Positions 45,614 to 55,083 of a stretch of DNA of 64,000 bases are shown in pieces (position 1 is the first letter of the stretch; each line of letters starts with the position of its first letter). The stretch spans positions 1 to 64,000 of the forward strand of contig CAWGMP010000026.1 of the NCBI GenBank assembly GCA_963823755.1. Direction: 5' to 3'. The position numbers were made by a program, and so were the translations under genes. Source of the stretch: GCA-003244245 sp963823755 (GTDB lineage: Bacteria; Actinomycetota; Actinomycetes; Mycobacteriales; Pseudonocardiaceae). The notes under the pieces were generated by a model. It saw nothing but the letters and a program-made list of their open reading frames with translations, did no database searches and was not told the origin of the DNA.

Positions 45614-47746
45614 ATGGGCGCAAAAGGGAATGGTGAACGTGCTGATTATGCGGTAGCGACGCAGGACCCGTCGCGGATCCGCAATGTGGCCCTGGTCGGG
45701 CCGTCCGGGGCAGGGAAGACCACATTGGCAGAGGCGCTGCTGGCGGCCACTGGTGTGATCAGCCGCCAGGGCACGATCGCGGACGGCACCACGGTGTGCG
45801 ACCACGACCCTGCCGCGGTGCGCCAACAACGGTCGGTGACGCTGGCCATCGCACCTCTGCAGCACGCCGATATCAAGATCAACTTAGTCGACACCCCCGG
45901 CTATGCCGACTTCGTGGGCGAGCTGCGGGCGGGGCTGCGGGCGGCCGACGCCGCACTGTTCGTGATCTCGTCAGGGGAGGGAGTCGACCCCGCCACGGTC
46001 GGGTTGTGGCAGGAGTGCGCCGCGGTCGGGATGCCCCGGGCAGTGGTGGTGAGCCGGCTGGATCACCCACGGGCCGACCTCGACGGGGTGACCACCGCAT
46101 GCCAGGCGGCCTTCGGCGACGGGGTGTTGCCCCTGTACCTGCCGGTGCGCGACGGGGCCGGCGCAGTGACCGGTCTGGTGGGGCTGCTGTCGCAGCGACT
46201 GTTCGACTACCGCAATGGATACCCACCGGTGGAAAGGGCGCACAGCGGGCCGGAGGGCCCCCTGGATACCGACGAGCTCACCGTGGCCCGCAACGAGCTC
46301 ATCGAAGGGATCATCGCGGAGAGCGAGGACGAATCCCTGATGGAGCGCTATCTCGATGATGCCGAACTCGACATCGGTGTGCTGGTCGACGACCTGGAGA
46401 CCGCCGTCACCCGCGGCTCGTTCTACCCGGTGATCCCGGCCTGCGCCAGCACCGGGGTGGGGCTCGCCGAACTCCTCGAGGTGCTCACCGGCGCCTTTCC
46501 TGCTCCGAGCAGGCACACTCCTCCCCCGGTGTGCCGCCCCGACGGCTCGGCGCACCCCGCGGTGGACGTCGACCCCACCGCACCACTGGTTGCAACGGTG
46601 GTACGCACCACCGTCGACCCGTACCAGGGCCGGGTATCACTGGTGCGGGTGTTCTCCGGAACGTTGCACCCGGATCGCCCCGTGCACGTCTCCGGGCACG
46701 GGCTGACCGACCGCGGGCACGCCGACCACGACGTCGACGAGCGAGTAGCGCACGTCTACACCCCGCTGGGTGGCACACTGAGCGAAGTACCGCAGTGCGT
46801 GGCCGGCGATCTCTGCGCGGTGACCAAGGTGGTGTCCGCCGAGACCGGGGACACCCTGTCGTCACCCGACGATCCCCTGCTGATGGCTCCGTGGACGATG
46901 CCGGAGCCGCTGCTGCCGGTAGCGGTGGTGGGCCGCAGCCGTAGTGACGAAGACGCGCTGGCCCGGGGGCTGGGTCGGTTGGTCGCCGCGGATCCGACGT
47001 TACGGCTGGAACGCAACGCCGAGACCCACCAGATGGTGCTGTGGTGCACCGGCGAGGCGCACGCCGACGTCGTGTTGTCCCGGCTGCGCGCCGCGGGCGC
47101 CGACGTGGACACCCAACCGGTGATGGTGCCACTGCGGGAGACCTTCGCCGGCCCCAGTAAGGGCCACGGGCGGCACGTCAAGCAGTCCGGGGGGCATGGC
47201 CAGTACGCGGTATGCGACATCGAGGTGGAGCCGCTGCCCCGTGGTGCCGGGTTCGAGTTCGTGGACAAGGTGGTTGGCGGAGCGGTCCCGCACCAGTTCA
47301 TCCCGAGCGTGGAGAAAGGCGTCCGGGCGCAGATGGAACGAGGTCTTGGCAGCGGTTTCCCGCTGGTGGACGTCCGGGTCACGCTCGTCGACGGTAAGGC
47401 GCACAGCGTGGACTCCTCCGACGCGGCCTTCCAGATCGCGGGGTCGCTGGCGCTCAAGGACGCCGCGGAGAAGGGCATCGTGGCCACGCTGGAGCCGCTG
47501 GACGACGTGGAGGTGCGGATGCCCGAGGACCACCTGGGCACCGTGCTGGGCGACCTGTCCAGCCGCCGAGGCCGGGTGCTGGGCACCGAGACCGCACAGG
47601 CCGGCTGCATGCTGGTCCGCGCCGAGGTGCCCGCAGCCGAGTTGCTCCGCTACGCCGTCGACTTGCGCGGACTGACGTCGGGCACTGCCGTGTTCACCCG
47701 ACGTTTCTCCCGCTATGCCCCGGCGCCGTCCAGCGCGAGTCCGTAG
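45614..47746 (+). CDS. Elongation factor G-like GTPase (EF-G2 type)
   Basis: The product is about 710 residues from ATG 45614 (MGAKGNGERADYAVATQDPS). GTPase motifs are VGPSGAGKTTLAEALLAATG (P-loop), VDTPGYADFVGELRAGLRAA (G3) and a non-canonical G4 SRLDHPRAD. Domains II-V of EF-G follow (PLRETFAGPSKGHGRHVKQS, GGHGQYAVCDIEVEP, DSSDAAFQIAGSLALKDAAE, SSRRGRVLGTETAQAGCMLV). It is the actinobacterial second EF-G (as Rv0120c in M. tuberculosis), thought to act in translation under stress or ribosome recycling, not the main fusA. It ends in a 34-base convergent overlap with the next gene. Confidence 0.9.
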   Translation: MGAKGNGERADYAVATQDPSRIRNVALVGPSGAGKTTLAEALLAATGVISRQGTIADGTTVCDHDPAAVRQQRSVTLAIAPLQHADIKINLVDTPGYADFVGELRAGLRAADAALFVISSGEGVDPATVGLWQECAAVGMPRAVVVSRLDHPRADLDGVTTACQAAFGDGVLPLYLPVRDGAGAVTGLVGLLSQRLFDYRNGYPPVERAHSGPEGPLDTDELTVARNELIEGIIAESEDESLMERYLDDAELDIGVLVDDLETAVTRGSFYPVIPACASTGVGLAELLEVLTGAFPAPSRHTPPPVCRPDGSAHPAVDVDPTAPLVATVVRTTVDPYQGRVSLVRVFSGTLHPDRPVHVSGHGLTDRGHADHDVDERVAHVYTPLGGTLSEVPQCVAGDLCAVTKVVSAETGDTLSSPDDPLLMAPWTMPEPLLPVAVVGRSRSDEDALARGLGRLVAADPTLRLERNAETHQMVLWCTGEAHADVVLSRLRAAGADVDTQPVMVPLRETFAGPSKGHGRHVKQSGGHGQYAVCDIEVEPLPRGAGFEFVDKVVGGAVPHQFIPSVEKGVRAQMERGLGSGFPLVDVRVTLVDGKAHSVDSSDAAFQIAGSLALKDAAEKGIVATLEPLDDVEVRMPEDHLGTVLGDLSSRRGRVLGTETAQAGCMLVRAEVPAAELLRYAVDLRGLTSGTAVFTRRFSRYAPAPSSASP

Positions 47747-48246
47747 CTGGGCGAAGCGGGCTCAGCGATGTCGAAATAGCGCGGTGCTGCGGCGGTACCG
47801 GCCAGCCGCAGCCAGCGCACCATGCGGTGCGAGCGCAGCGTCAGGGTGTCGCGCACCGCGTCGTTGTAGACCCGCCGGGCAATCAACACCCGCTGCTCCG
47901 AGTCGGCCAGCCGGTCCACATCGGCGGGTTCGATCCCCCGGCGGTCTACTACCGCGAGCAGTTGGCTCAGTTCGTTCTCGATCTCCTCACGGACGGCTGA
48001 CCCAGGTCGACGTACCGAGGCCGACCCGACCTGCAGCGCCGCATCGACGGCACGATGCAGCGCAAGGCCCCCACCGAGACCCTTGATCGCAGCGGCTCGG
48101 CGACACAGCGCGGCATCCAGAGCGGCCCACGCCGCGTCAGTCCGCACATGCAACCGATCCAACCGGGTAGCCGCGCGAATCGCACCCACCCCACCCGCCG
48201 CGGCGACCAGCAGCCCGGCGGTCACCGCCACCCGGGCAACTCGCAT
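47713..48246 (-). CDS. LemA-like membrane-anchored helical protein
   Basis: The product is 177 residues. One N-terminal helix (VAVTAGLLVAAAGGVGAIRA) is followed by helical segments resembling the LemA fold: DAAWAALDAALCRRAAAIKG at the position of DEAWSQIDVQLKRR, and RRVYNDAVRDTLTLRSHRMV at the position of YNDAVRDYNT. PRYFDIAEPASPSYGLAL ends the protein. The family relation is my reading of the pattern and is moderate. It is the gene downstream of pimA and convergent with the EF-G-like gene. Confidence 0.65.
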   Translation of the reverse strand: MRVARVAVTAGLLVAAAGGVGAIRAATRLDRLHVRTDAAWAALDAALCRRAAAIKGLGGGLALHRAVDAALQVGSASVRRPGSAVREEIENELSQLLAVVDRRGIEPADVDRLADSEQRVLIARRVYNDAVRDTLTLRSHRMVRWLRLAGTAAAPRYFDIAEPASPSYGLALDGAGA

Positions 48247-48255
48247 CGCACGACC

Positions 48256-49428
48256 CTAGCCAGACCGGTACCGGTGGGGCCCAGCGCCAGGTCCGGATGC
48301 GAGCCGGCGTGGGTCAGCGGCCACCGCCGTCTCGTAGACCTGCAACACCCGCCGTGTTACCACCGGCCAGTCCCACATCGCCACCCGCCGACGCCCTGCG
48401 GCAGCTAGCGCGGCGCGCCTTTCGGGATCACCGAGTAGGTCATCGAGCGCCTCGGACAACGCGACCGGCGATCCGACGGGGACCAGCACACCAGCCTGCC
48501 CACCGTCGAGCACGAGTCGGAAGGCATCGAGGTCGCTGGCCACCACGGGGGTGCCGGCGGCCATCGCTTCGGTGAGCACAATGCCAAAGCTCTCCCCGCC
48601 AGTAGCGGGGACGCACAGCACGTCCACGCTCGCCAGCAGTGCTGCCTTACCCTCGTCGCTCACCGCACCCAGCATTCGGATCCGGGACGCCAACGCCGGG
48701 CCTGCAGCGCGCAGCAATGCCGCGGCGTCCCCGTGGCCGACCACCAGCAGACGCAGGTCCGGCCACGTTCGGGCCACTGTCCGCAGCGCCGCCAGCAACA
48801 CCAACATGCCCTTACGGGGCTCACCGAAACGGCCCACGAAACCGACCGTGCCGCCAGTCCGCGGGAACCCGGGCAGCGGTCGCGCCCCGGCGAAATGCGA
48901 CACGTCGACCCCGTTGGGGATCTCCACGGCGTCCCCGCCGAGGTATTCCACCTGCACCCGCCGGGCCAGCGAGGACACCGCGATCCTCGCGGTGATCTTC
49001 TCCATCGTGGGCTGGAGCAGACCATGCGCCGCCGCCAGCGCCCAGGACCGAGCGGTGGCGAAGTGGAAGGTCGCCACGACGGGCCGATCAGCCAGCGCCA
49101 GGGCGATCAACGACAGGCTCGGTGCGGTGGGCTCGTGCAGGTGCAGCAGATCGAAGTCGTAGTCACGTAGCCAGCGCCGAGCCCGGTTGACAGCGACCGG
49201 GCCGAAAGCCAGCGGGGCCACCGATCCGTTGTAGGGCACCCCTACAGCGCGACCCGCCGCCGTGACGAACTCCGGCAACGGGCTGTCCGAGTTGTCCACC
49301 CGAGCCGGAGCGAGCACCTCCACCTGGTGGCCCAGGTCGCGCAGGCCCTTGGCCAAACCCAGCACATGCGCCTGAACCCCACCGGGTGAGGCGAGGGAAT
49401 ACGGGCAAACCATCCCGATCCGTAACAA
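48256..49428 (-). CDS. pimA: Phosphatidyl-myo-inositol mannosyltransferase PimA
   Basis: The product is about 390 residues, a GT-B (GT4) enzyme that adds the first mannose from GDP-mannose to phosphatidylinositol at the inner face of the membrane. It shows RIGMVCPYSLASPGGVQAHV, HLHEPTAPSLSLIALALADR, GFVGRFGEPRKGMLVLLAAL, LGAVSDEGKAALLASVDVLC and VPATGGESFGIVLTEAMAAG. The start is probably TTG 49428, 7 bases after the stop of the acyltransferase gene; the ATG four codons later is an alternative. With the next two genes it forms the PIM pathway. Confidence 0.92.
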   Translation of the reverse strand: MLRIGMVCPYSLASPGGVQAHVLGLAKGLRDLGHQVEVLAPARVDNSDSPLPEFVTAAGRAVGVPYNGSVAPLAFGPVAVNRARRWLRDYDFDLLHLHEPTAPSLSLIALALADRPVVATFHFATARSWALAAAHGLLQPTMEKITARIAVSSLARRVQVEYLGGDAVEIPNGVDVSHFAGARPLPGFPRTGGTVGFVGRFGEPRKGMLVLLAALRTVARTWPDLRLLVVGHGDAAALLRAAGPALASRIRMLGAVSDEGKAALLASVDVLCVPATGGESFGIVLTEAMAAGTPVVASDLDAFRLVLDGGQAGVLVPVGSPVALSEALDDLLGDPERRAALAAAGRRRVAMWDWPVVTRRVLQVYETAVAADPRRLASGPGAGPHRYRSG

Positions 49429-49435
49429 GGTCCCA

Positions 49436-50332
49436 CTATCTCGCGTCACGCTGCGGTGTGGCGGGCAGGTCCTCGATCCACAAGGGCTGGAGCATGTGCC
49501 AGTCCTGCGGGTGCGCCGCGATGTCGGTAGCAAAGCAGTCCGCCACCGTCCGGGTGGCCTGCATCACAGCCGATCGGTCCGGCACGGGTACCGGCGGGTG
49601 GAAGCGAATGCCCCAACCGTCAGGGGTGAACCAGCAGCCGACCACCAGCAGCGTAGCGCCGGTAGCCACGGCCAGCCGGGCCGGTCCCAGCGGCATCCGG
49701 GCGGCGCCGCCGAAGAATTCCACGGCCACACCGGCACCAGTGAGATCCCGGTCGGCCAGCAGGCATACCACTCCGCCCGCGCGTAGCCGACGTAGCAGGC
49801 GCGGGGTTGGACTACCCGCTCCCGTCAGCGGGACGATGTCGAAGCCCAGCGCGGCACGATAGTCGACAAAACGCTGGTAGAGCGCCTCCGGCGCCAAGCG
49901 CTCGACAACGGTGCTGAAGACTCCGTGATGAGCGACGAACCACAACCCGGCCATATCCCAGTTGCCGCTGTGTGGCAACACCACCACCACCCCGCGGCCC
50001 CTGGCCAGCGCGTCGTCCAGGTACTCCGTCCCCTCCATCGCGCCATCCAGCCGATCTACCAGTGCGGCGTGGTCGGTCGACGGCAGCATGAAGATCTCCT
50101 GCCAGTACCGGGCATAGGAGCGCAGTCCGTCGCGGACCAGCGCTTCGAGTTCCACCGGGCTGGCATGGGGCACCACCCGGGCCAGGTTTCGGCGCAGCTG
50201 GCGGGCACCGGCGCCATCCCGCCGCGCGGCCAGATCGGCACCAGCTCGAAACGCCCGCGTGGTCAGTTGTTCAGGCGCAAAGCGGAGCAGTTGCCATCCG
50301 GCCGCGTATCCGACGTCAGTGAGCCTGGTCAA
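49436..50332 (-). CDS. patA: Phosphatidylinositol mannoside acyltransferase
   Basis: The product is 298 residues of the LpxL/HtrB acyltransferase family. The catalytic H(X4)D/E motif is in VVLPHSGNWDMAGLWFVAHH. Others are VERLAPEALYQRFVDYRAAL, GFDIVPLTG, GVVCLLADRDLTGAGVAVEF and RMPLGPARLAVATGATLLVV. In this context it acylates the mannose of PIM. TTG 50332 overlaps the pgsA stop (TTGA). The frame stays open upstream but that sequence is antisense-like and unrelated. Confidence 0.9.
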   Translation of the reverse strand: MTRLTDVGYAAGWQLLRFAPEQLTTRAFRAGADLAARRDGAGARQLRRNLARVVPHASPVELEALVRDGLRSYARYWQEIFMLPSTDHAALVDRLDGAMEGTEYLDDALARGRGVVVVLPHSGNWDMAGLWFVAHHGVFSTVVERLAPEALYQRFVDYRAALGFDIVPLTGAGSPTPRLLRRLRAGGVVCLLADRDLTGAGVAVEFFGGAARMPLGPARLAVATGATLLVVGCWFTPDGWGIRFHPPVPVPDRSAVMQATRTVADCFATDIAAHPQDWHMLQPLWIEDLPATPQRDAR

Positions 50333-50943
50333 CCTTGCTTCCCTTCTCTGGCGCTGCGCCGCACGGAGAGCATCCGTTGTGTCACCGTCACCAGCTGTAA
50401 CCCGGCGAGCAACCACAGCGCGACCTCCAGCGCGAAAGGCACCCCGAGCCCGGTCAACCCAGCCCCCACCAACGTGATGATGAACCGCTCCGCCCGCTCC
50501 ACCATTCCGCCGTCCGCGGACAGCCCAGTGGCTTCTGCCCGAGCCTTGATGTAGGAGATGACTTGGGCACTCACCAGGCAGAACAGTGCTGCCACCGCCA
50601 GCGGTCGATCGTCTCCGACCCCGAAGCACCACCAGGTCAGCGCAGCGAACAGCGCACCGTCGGCGATCCGGTCGCAGGTGGCGTCGAGCACGGTGCCGAA
50701 CGGGGTGCCGTGCCCGCGGGCCCGCGCGACAGCTCCGTCGAGTAGGTCGAACAGCACGAACACCGTCACCCCGATGGTGCCCGCCAGCAGCTGGCCGCGG
50801 GGGAAGAACCACAACGCCGAGGCCACCGTCCCCGTCGCGCCGATGAACGTGATGGCGTCGGGGCCGATACCGGTCCGGAGCAGCCAGCAACCCACCGGAT
50901 CCACGAACCGGGAGATCGACGCACGGGCGAAGATGTTGAGCAT
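50329..50943 (-). CDS. pgsA: CDP-alcohol phosphatidyltransferase (phosphatidylinositol phosphate synthase)
   Basis: The product is 204 residues from ATG 50943 (MLNIFARASISRFVDPVGCW). The CDP-alcohol phosphotransferase motif is LLDGAVARARGHGTPFGTVL then DATCDR, with the two catalytic Asp pairs. Five or six membrane helices follow. By position before the acyltransferase and pimA it should make phosphatidylinositol phosphate from CDP-diacylglycerol and inositol phosphate. Confidence 0.92.
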   Translation of the reverse strand: MLNIFARASISRFVDPVGCWLLRTGIGPDAITFIGATGTVASALWFFPRGQLLAGTIGVTVFVLFDLLDGAVARARGHGTPFGTVLDATCDRIADGALFAALTWWCFGVGDDRPLAVAALFCLVSAQVISYIKARAEATGLSADGGMVERAERFIITLVGAGLTGLGVPFALEVALWLLAGLQLVTVTQRMLSVRRSAREGKQG

Positions 50944-50956
50944 CGCGCGAGGACCG

Positions 50957-52045
50957 CTATCGGGGAACGGGTTGGGGATCGCCGGCGCTGGTGCAACGCT
51001 GGGGGGCCCGCAAGCCGATACCGACGAGTGCCCAGGCTCCGTCGCTGAGAGTGTGCACCATCCGGGACAGCAGCACCACAGCGGCGACCGCGCCACTGCC
51101 TGCGACGACCGGACCGAGCACCATCAGCAGCGCGACCTCGCGCACTCCCAACCCGGCAGGGGCCACCACCAGCACACCGGCAGCGATGAAACCGACCGTC
51201 CAGGCCAACGCAAACCCACCCACCGCGACCGGGGGCAACAACTCGTGGGTATCGGCCCGCGCGACCGGCCTGAGCAGCAACAGCATGCTCATGCCGTAGC
51301 CCATCCAGGTCACCGCGAGCCAGCCCAGTGCCCGTAACACCGCCGGTCCGCAAACCCGCTGAGGCGGGCTGCCCCGACCTAACACGCGGTGTACCAGCCG
51401 CAGCACCGGCAACACCAGCCGCGGGTGCAAGCTGGCCAGCAACAGCGGTGCCAACGCTGCGATCCAGCCGAAACGCTCGGACACCTCGCCAGAAGCGAAG
51501 GGCAGCACCAAACCGGCTACCACCGCTCCGGTGGCAGTGTGTGCCACCACGAACAGCACCGATGCCGCTGTGGTCCGCGACGCCGGGACCCCGTATTCGC
51601 GACCCAGTCTGGCGTGCGCCACATAGGCCCACACCGTTCCCGGGATGTACTTGCCGATCTGACCGGTGAAGAACACCCGGGCCGCGGCCGGCAGACCCAA
51701 CGGGGCATCCAGTCCGCGCAGCAAGCTGCGCCAGGCCAGTCCGGAGGCGCCCATACCCGCAGCAGCAGCCAGGAACGACCCGAAAACCGCCGCCAAGCCG
51801 ATCTTTCGCGCCGCGCCCAGAGCGCCCACCCCGTCGCCGGCAACGCGCCAGACCAGGAGTCCTAAGGCCGACCCGAGAAACACTAATCGGCCACAGACCA
51901 AGAGCCGACGTCTCCAGTGCGGTGTGTGAGCGCTGGTGGCGGCGACACGACGCCGCAACCGGAGAACCTCAGCGCCGTTCGCTCGGCCGTTTTCTGGGCC
52001 GTTCGCTGGGGCATTCAGGGCCGCGTTCAGGACAACTCTTTCCAT
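50957..52045 (-). CDS. Lysylphosphatidylglycerol synthase TM-region (UPF0104)-like membrane protein
   Basis: The product is 362 residues from ATG 52045 (MERVVLNAALNAPANGPENG). After a soluble N terminus it has seven to eight helices with the UPF0104/AglD-like pattern: VFFTGQIGKYIPGTVWAYVA, ASRTTAASVLFVVAHTATGA, AWTVGFIAAGVLVVAPAGLG and VREVALLMVLGPVVAGSGAV. It may be a flippase or glycolipid-handling protein. It lies between HIT and pgsA and overlaps the HIT stop by 19 bases, which suggests a role in PIM/PI lipid handling, but that is inference. Confidence 0.82.
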   Translation of the reverse strand: MERVVLNAALNAPANGPENGRANGAEVLRLRRRVAATSAHTPHWRRRLLVCGRLVFLGSALGLLVWRVAGDGVGALGAARKIGLAAVFGSFLAAAAGMGASGLAWRSLLRGLDAPLGLPAAARVFFTGQIGKYIPGTVWAYVAHARLGREYGVPASRTTAASVLFVVAHTATGAVVAGLVLPFASGEVSERFGWIAALAPLLLASLHPRLVLPVLRLVHRVLGRGSPPQRVCGPAVLRALGWLAVTWMGYGMSMLLLLRPVARADTHELLPPVAVGGFALAWTVGFIAAGVLVVAPAGLGVREVALLMVLGPVVAGSGAVAAVVLLSRMVHTLSDGAWALVGIGLRAPQRCTSAGDPQPVPR

Positions 52046-52572
52046 GCGTCCACCAAAAGCGCGTGGGTCTCGGCCAGCAGCTGCGGTAGCACCTTGGTTC
52101 CGCCGACGACCGGCATGAAGTTCGCGTCCCCGCCCCACCGGGGGACCACGTGCTGGTGTAGGTGCGCAGCGATGCCGGCGCCGGCGACTGAGCCTTGATT
52201 GATGCCGATGTTGAAGCCGTGCGGCGCGGCCGCTCGACGGCTGGCCAGCATGGCCCGCTGGGTGAAGGCGGCCAGCTCTGTCGTCTCCTGGATGGTCAGG
52301 TCCGGATAATCCGCGACATGCCGGTATGGCACCACCATCAGGTGGCCCGGGTTGTATGGATAGAGGTTGAGCACCGCATAGACCGTGCCGCCTCGGGCGA
52401 TCACCAGACCCTCGACATCGTCCATGGTGATGATCCGGCAGAACGGACACCGTCCACCACCGCCCGCGGGACCGGACGTGTCTCCGCGCTTGATGTAGGC
52501 CATCCGATGTGGCGTCCACAGCCGCTGCAACGCGTCCGGCGCTCCGACCCCGTCCTGAGCTTCGGCGATCAT
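52027..52572 (-). CDS. HIT-family Ap4A phosphorylase-like protein
   Basis: The product is 181 residues from ATG 52572, which follows GGAGGTGGAG. Zinc/structural Cys pair in GRCPFCRIITMDD, then ARGGTVYAVLNLYPYNPGHL with MVVPYRH, NIGINQGSVAGAGIAAHLHQ and HVVPRWGGDANFMPVVGGTK. The histidine triad is HLHQHVVP. It resembles M. tuberculosis Rv2613c, a diadenosine tetraphosphate phosphorylase. It lies 26 bases downstream of thrS in the same operon order. Confidence 0.9.
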   Translation of the reverse strand: MIAEAQDGVGAPDALQRLWTPHRMAYIKRGDTSGPAGGGGRCPFCRIITMDDVEGLVIARGGTVYAVLNLYPYNPGHLMVVPYRHVADYPDLTIQETTELAAFTQRAMLASRRAAAPHGFNIGINQGSVAGAGIAAHLHQHVVPRWGGDANFMPVVGGTKVLPQLLAETHALLVDAWKELS

Positions 52573-52636
52573 CACTCCACCTCCGCCCATGGGGTCGAGA
52601 TGGCGCAGCAAGGTAGGTTGGCGGTCATCACTCCGC

Positions 52637-54706
52637 CTACTCTCCTATCGGCAGCTCTGCCGCGCTGGGCGAGCGGTTCTCCCGTCGTGCCACCCAGCCG
52701 GTGATGGCGCTGACGGCCTCTCCCACTCCTACGCCGTTGATCTGGGTGCCGTCGCGGAACCGGAAGGACACCGCGCCTGCCTCGACGTCCTTGCCCCCGG
52801 CGAGCAGCAGGAAGGGTACTTTCTGCGTGGTATGGGTCCGGATCTTCTTCTGCATCCGCTCGTCGGAGGCATCCACCTCGACTCGGATCCCCCGCGCCCG
52901 CAGCGCCTTGGCCACCTGCTGCAGGTGCTCGACATGCTCGTCCGCGATCGGGATCCCGACCACCTGCACCGGCGCCAACCAGGCAGGGAACGCGCCCGCG
53001 TAGTGCTCGATGAGCACCCCGAAGAACCGCTCGATCGACCCGAACAGTGCCCGGTGGATCATGTAGGGCTGCCGCCGGGAACCGTCCGAGGCGGTGTACT
53101 CCAACGCGAAGAGGTCAGGCTCCTGGAAGTCGACCTGGATGGTGGACAGCTGCCAGGTGCGTCCCAGTGCGTCCTTGGCCTGCACCGAGATCTTGGGTGC
53201 GTAGAAGGCCGCCCCACCGGGATCAAGCACCAGCTCCAGGCCGCTGGCCTCGGCGGCCTGGAGCAGCGCTTCGGTCGCCTCCGCCCACTGCTCGTCGGTG
53301 CCGACATACTTCTCGTCGTTGCGGGTGGACAGCTCCAGGTAGAAGTCGTCCAGCCCGAAGTCGCGGAGCAGGTCGAGCACGAAACTGAGCAGCGAGCGGA
53401 TCTCGCCCTGCAGTTGCTCGGGCATGCAGTAGATGTGGGCGTCGTCCTGGGTCATCCCGCGCACCCGGGTCAGGCCGTGCACCACGCCGGATTTCTCGTA
53501 GCGATACACCGACCCGAACTCGAACAGCCGCAGTGGCAGTTCCCGGTAGGACCGCCCCCGAGAGCGGTAGATCAGGTTGTGGAACGGGCAGTTCATCGGC
53601 TTGAGGTAGTAGTCCTGGCCGGGCTTGCGTACCGTGCCGTCCTCGGCCGACTCCTCGTCGAGGTGCATCGGGGGGAACATGGCATCGGCGTACCAGTCCA
53701 GGTGCCCGGAGGTCTCGAACAGCTGTGCCTTGGTGATGTGTGGTGAGTTGACGAACTCGTAGCCCGCCTCCTCGTGCCGGCGGCGTGAGTAGTCCTCCAT
53801 CACCCGGCGCACGGTGCCGCCCCGGGGATGGAACACCGGCAGTCCGGAGCCGATCTCGTCGGGGAAGCTGAACAGGTCCAGCTCGACGCCGAGCTTGCGG
53901 TGATCGCGCCGCTGCGCCTCGGCGAGTAACTCCAGATGTCGCTCCAGCGCCTCGGCCGACTCCCACGCGGTGCCATAGATCCGCTGCAGCTGCGGGTTGC
54001 GCTCGCTACCCCGCCAGTAGGCGGCCGCGGTCCGCAGCAGCCGGAACGCCGGGATGTGCTTGGTCGTCGGCACATGCGGGCCGCGGCACAAGTCGCCCCA
54101 GATGGTCTCGCCGGTGTGCGGGTGGACGTTGTCGTAGATGGTCAGCTCCCCCGCCCCGACCTCCATGACCTCGTCAGGATCGACGCTGACGTTCGAGGTG
54201 GACCCTTTGAGGTCGACGAGCTCGAGCTTGTACGGCTCGGCGGCCAGTTCGCGCTTGGCCTCGCTCGTCGAGCCCAGCACGCGGCGAGAGAATCGCTGAC
54301 CGGCTTTGATGATCTTGCGCATGGTCTTTTCGAGGATCGCAAGGTCATCAGGAGTGAAGGGCCGGTCGACGTCGAAGTCGTAATAGAAACCGTCGGCCAC
54401 CGGAGGACCGATACCCAGCTTGGCGCCGGGAAAGTGCTGCTGCACAGCTTGAGCGAGGACGTGCGCACACGAGTGCCGGATGACACTGCGCCCCTCCGGA
54501 CTGCTTGCTGCAACGGCCTCGACCTCGGTCTCGCTGTCAGGTGCCCAGGCCAGGTCGCGCAGGACACCCTGCGAGTCCCGAGCCACGACGGTGGCGTCTG
54601 GTCCGGTGCCGGGAGCCCCCCCGGCGCGCAGGGCCTGCCCAACGGTCGTGCCGACCCGCACCATCACGCGCAGGGCGGGCTGGACAGGGCGGACGGACGC
54701 GACCAC
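52637..54706 (-). CDS. thrS: Threonyl-tRNA synthetase
   Basis: The product is a 689-residue class II synthetase of normal length that charges tRNA-Thr. GTG 54706 follows AAGGAG. Domains: TGS-like N terminus (GTTVGQALRAGGAPGT), editing domain (HSCAHVLAQAVQQHFPGAKL, PPVADGFYYDFDVDRPFTPD), catalytic core with YYLKPMNCPFHNLIYRSRGR, LFEFGSVYRYEKSGVVHGLT, RVRGMTQDDAHIYC and MIHRALFGSIERFFGVLIEH, and the C-terminal anticodon domain with VVGIPIADEHVEHLQQVAKA. Intact. Confidence 0.97.
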   Translation of the reverse strand: MVASVRPVQPALRVMVRVGTTVGQALRAGGAPGTGPDATVVARDSQGVLRDLAWAPDSETEVEAVAASSPEGRSVIRHSCAHVLAQAVQQHFPGAKLGIGPPVADGFYYDFDVDRPFTPDDLAILEKTMRKIIKAGQRFSRRVLGSTSEAKRELAAEPYKLELVDLKGSTSNVSVDPDEVMEVGAGELTIYDNVHPHTGETIWGDLCRGPHVPTTKHIPAFRLLRTAAAYWRGSERNPQLQRIYGTAWESAEALERHLELLAEAQRRDHRKLGVELDLFSFPDEIGSGLPVFHPRGGTVRRVMEDYSRRRHEEAGYEFVNSPHITKAQLFETSGHLDWYADAMFPPMHLDEESAEDGTVRKPGQDYYLKPMNCPFHNLIYRSRGRSYRELPLRLFEFGSVYRYEKSGVVHGLTRVRGMTQDDAHIYCMPEQLQGEIRSLLSFVLDLLRDFGLDDFYLELSTRNDEKYVGTDEQWAEATEALLQAAEASGLELVLDPGGAAFYAPKISVQAKDALGRTWQLSTIQVDFQEPDLFALEYTASDGSRRQPYMIHRALFGSIERFFGVLIEHYAGAFPAWLAPVQVVGIPIADEHVEHLQQVAKALRARGIRVEVDASDERMQKKIRTHTTQKVPFLLLAGGKDVEAGAVSFRFRDGTQINGVGVGEAVSAITGWVARRENRSPSAAELPIGE

Positions 54707-55083
54707 GAGAGCTCCTTTGCGATACGGGTCTGATCGGTTGTTGATCCTATCCAGGGACTACCCAGCCGCTTTCAAGGGATGATGGGTACCCTGTGATTAC
54801 CCCCACAACGAGCCTTCGAACGATTTCCGCATCGCTTAACGGGCGCTGTGGAGGGCACACCGTCGCGCAGACGCGGCGGCACGCCACCACCTGCCTGCTG
54901 CCGGCGCGACGCTCGCAGCACGAGAATCCGGGAGGCGTTCGATGTATTCGATACTCGACGTCATCAGAGTATCTATGATCAGGCCGGGTATCTATGATCA
55001 GGCCGTGCTCGTGTCGGCGCGACGCTAGGGCTGGCTGGAAAGCCGCACCCTCCTATCACGGCGGGTAAGCCGTGGAGGTGGCG
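54707..55083. other. Intergenic region upstream of thrS
   Basis: No gene is supported. I see no T-box leader (no matching specifier/T-box core). It contains an 18-bp tandem repeat at 54969-55005. Confidence 0.5.
54969..55005. repeat. Tandem direct repeat, two 18-bp copies
   Basis: GTATCTATGATCAGGCCG occurs at 54969-54986 and again at 54988-55005 with one base between. It is AT-richer than its surroundings. It may be a pair of regulator sites or slippage. Confidence 0.7.

Noticed and set aside
54707..54900. T-box riboswitch upstream of thrS
   Set aside because: No T-box core sequence or specifier loop was found, and actinobacterial T-boxes mostly act on ileS.
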